Source: Gammaproteobacteria bacterium
GTDB lineage: Bacteria > Pseudomonadota > Gammaproteobacteria > BMS3Bbin11
Length of the DNA: 6,067 bases
Direction of reading: 5' to 3'
Assembly: GCA_030597275.1 (NCBI GenBank)
Contig: JAUVSB010000092.1
Span: forward strand, 1-6,067
A program made the translations under genes and the position numbers. The notes under the pieces were generated by a model. The model did no database searches. It saw only the letters and a program-made list of their open reading frames with translations, and had not been told where the DNA came from. This document shows, one piece after another, positions 5,750 to 6,067 of this stretch (its first letter is position 1; each line of letters opens with the position of its first letter).

Positions 5750-6067
5750 ATGAAAGAAGAAAATGAAGAATTAATAATAAGTAAATCACAGGTGAAACGT
5801 GAAATGCAGGCCTTGCGTGATCTCGGCAGGGAGCTGGTTGATTTGCCCCTGGTATCACTGAACAAATTCGACATCTCAGAATCTCTGCATGGTTCGATTA
5901 TCCTTGCGCATAGCTTGAAGCGGGAAGCACTGCGCCGGCAGCTGCAGCATATCGGCAAGCTGTTGCGCGAAGAAGACAATGTTGCCATTCAGCAGTTGCT
6001 TGCCCAGATATCACAACCTCAAAGGGATGAGGTGAAGGCATTTCATGAAATTGAACAATGGCGAGAA
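5750..6067 (+). CDS. darP: Ribosome maturation factor DarP/YjgA (DUF615), 5' part
   Basis: The reading frame stays open to the right edge: 106 codons of a protein usually about 175-185 aa, so only the N-terminal 60 percent is present. It begins MKEENEELIISKSQVKRE. The segments SKSQVKREMQALRDLGRELVDL, LRRQLQHIGKLLR and VKAFHEIEQWR match E. coli YjgA by eye ([44 protein letters not shown]). DarP binds late 50S precursors and promotes large-subunit maturation. The protein is small, helical and charged, with no membrane segment. The N-terminus is shorter than the acidic extension of the E. coli protein, but other family members also have short ones. ATG at 5750 is preceded by AGAGG supplied by the MITE-like element. 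The gene often neighbours pmbA/tldE in gammaproteobacteria; that would lie outside this window. Confidence 0.92.
   Translation, partial: MKEENEELIISKSQVKREMQALRDLGRELVDLPLVSLNKFDISESLHGSIILAHSLKREALRRQLQHIGKLLREEDNVAIQQLLAQISQPQRDEVKAFHEIEQWRE

Noticed and set aside
5750..5800. Truncation of the DarP N-terminus by insertion of the element
   Set aside because: The E. coli protein has a longer acidic N-terminus, but shorter versions like this one occur in other gammaproteobacteria, so loss caused by the insertion cannot be inferred from one sequence.
5668..5988. Minus-strand open frame of 106 codons across the MITE-like element and darP
   Set aside because: It is antisense to the clear DarP reading frame, matches no family I recognise, and its length is explained by the codon use of the opposite strand.

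Overview
The window comes from a gammaproteobacterium of moderate, slightly AT-leaning base composition. The protein sequences align by eye, from memory, with Escherichia coli GlcD, GlcE, GlcF and YjgA/DarP over most of their lengths. No rRNA, tRNA, CRISPR array or transposase gene is visible. All genes are on the + strand.

Layout: (1) 15-3990 encodes the three subunits of glycolate dehydrogenase in the order glcD-glcE-glcF. GlcD is the catalytic FAD subunit, GlcE the second FAD-domain subunit and GlcF the iron-sulfur subunit. glcE and glcF overlap by one base (TGATG). glcD and glcE are separated by 119 bp holding two facing REP-type palindromes. (2) 4055-5590 encodes a Ycf46-like AAA ATPase with an intact C-terminal ATPase core and an N-terminal region that looks like a decayed P-loop domain. 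(3) 5591-5747 is a 157-bp non-coding palindromic element with 16-bp perfect terminal inverted repeats and a perfect 14-bp palindrome at its exact centre, which looks like a MITE. It starts on the base after the ATPase stop codon and ends two bases before the next start codon. (4) 5750 to the right edge is the first 106 codons of darP (yjgA), a ribosome-assembly factor gene.

How the parts work together: GlcDEF oxidises glycolate to glyoxylate and passes electrons to the membrane quinone pool. No glcC regulator, malate synthase or glycolate permease gene is in the window. A Ycf46-like gene beside glcDEF is suggestive, because cyanobacterial Ycf46 has been linked to CO2 use and glycolate is the by-product of Rubisco oxygenation; this link is inference. 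The most unusual structure is the MITE-like element, whose right terminal repeat appears to supply the ribosome binding site, and possibly a promoter, for darP. The main second-tier signal is the REP pair in the glc operon, which shows compensatory base changes in its stems.
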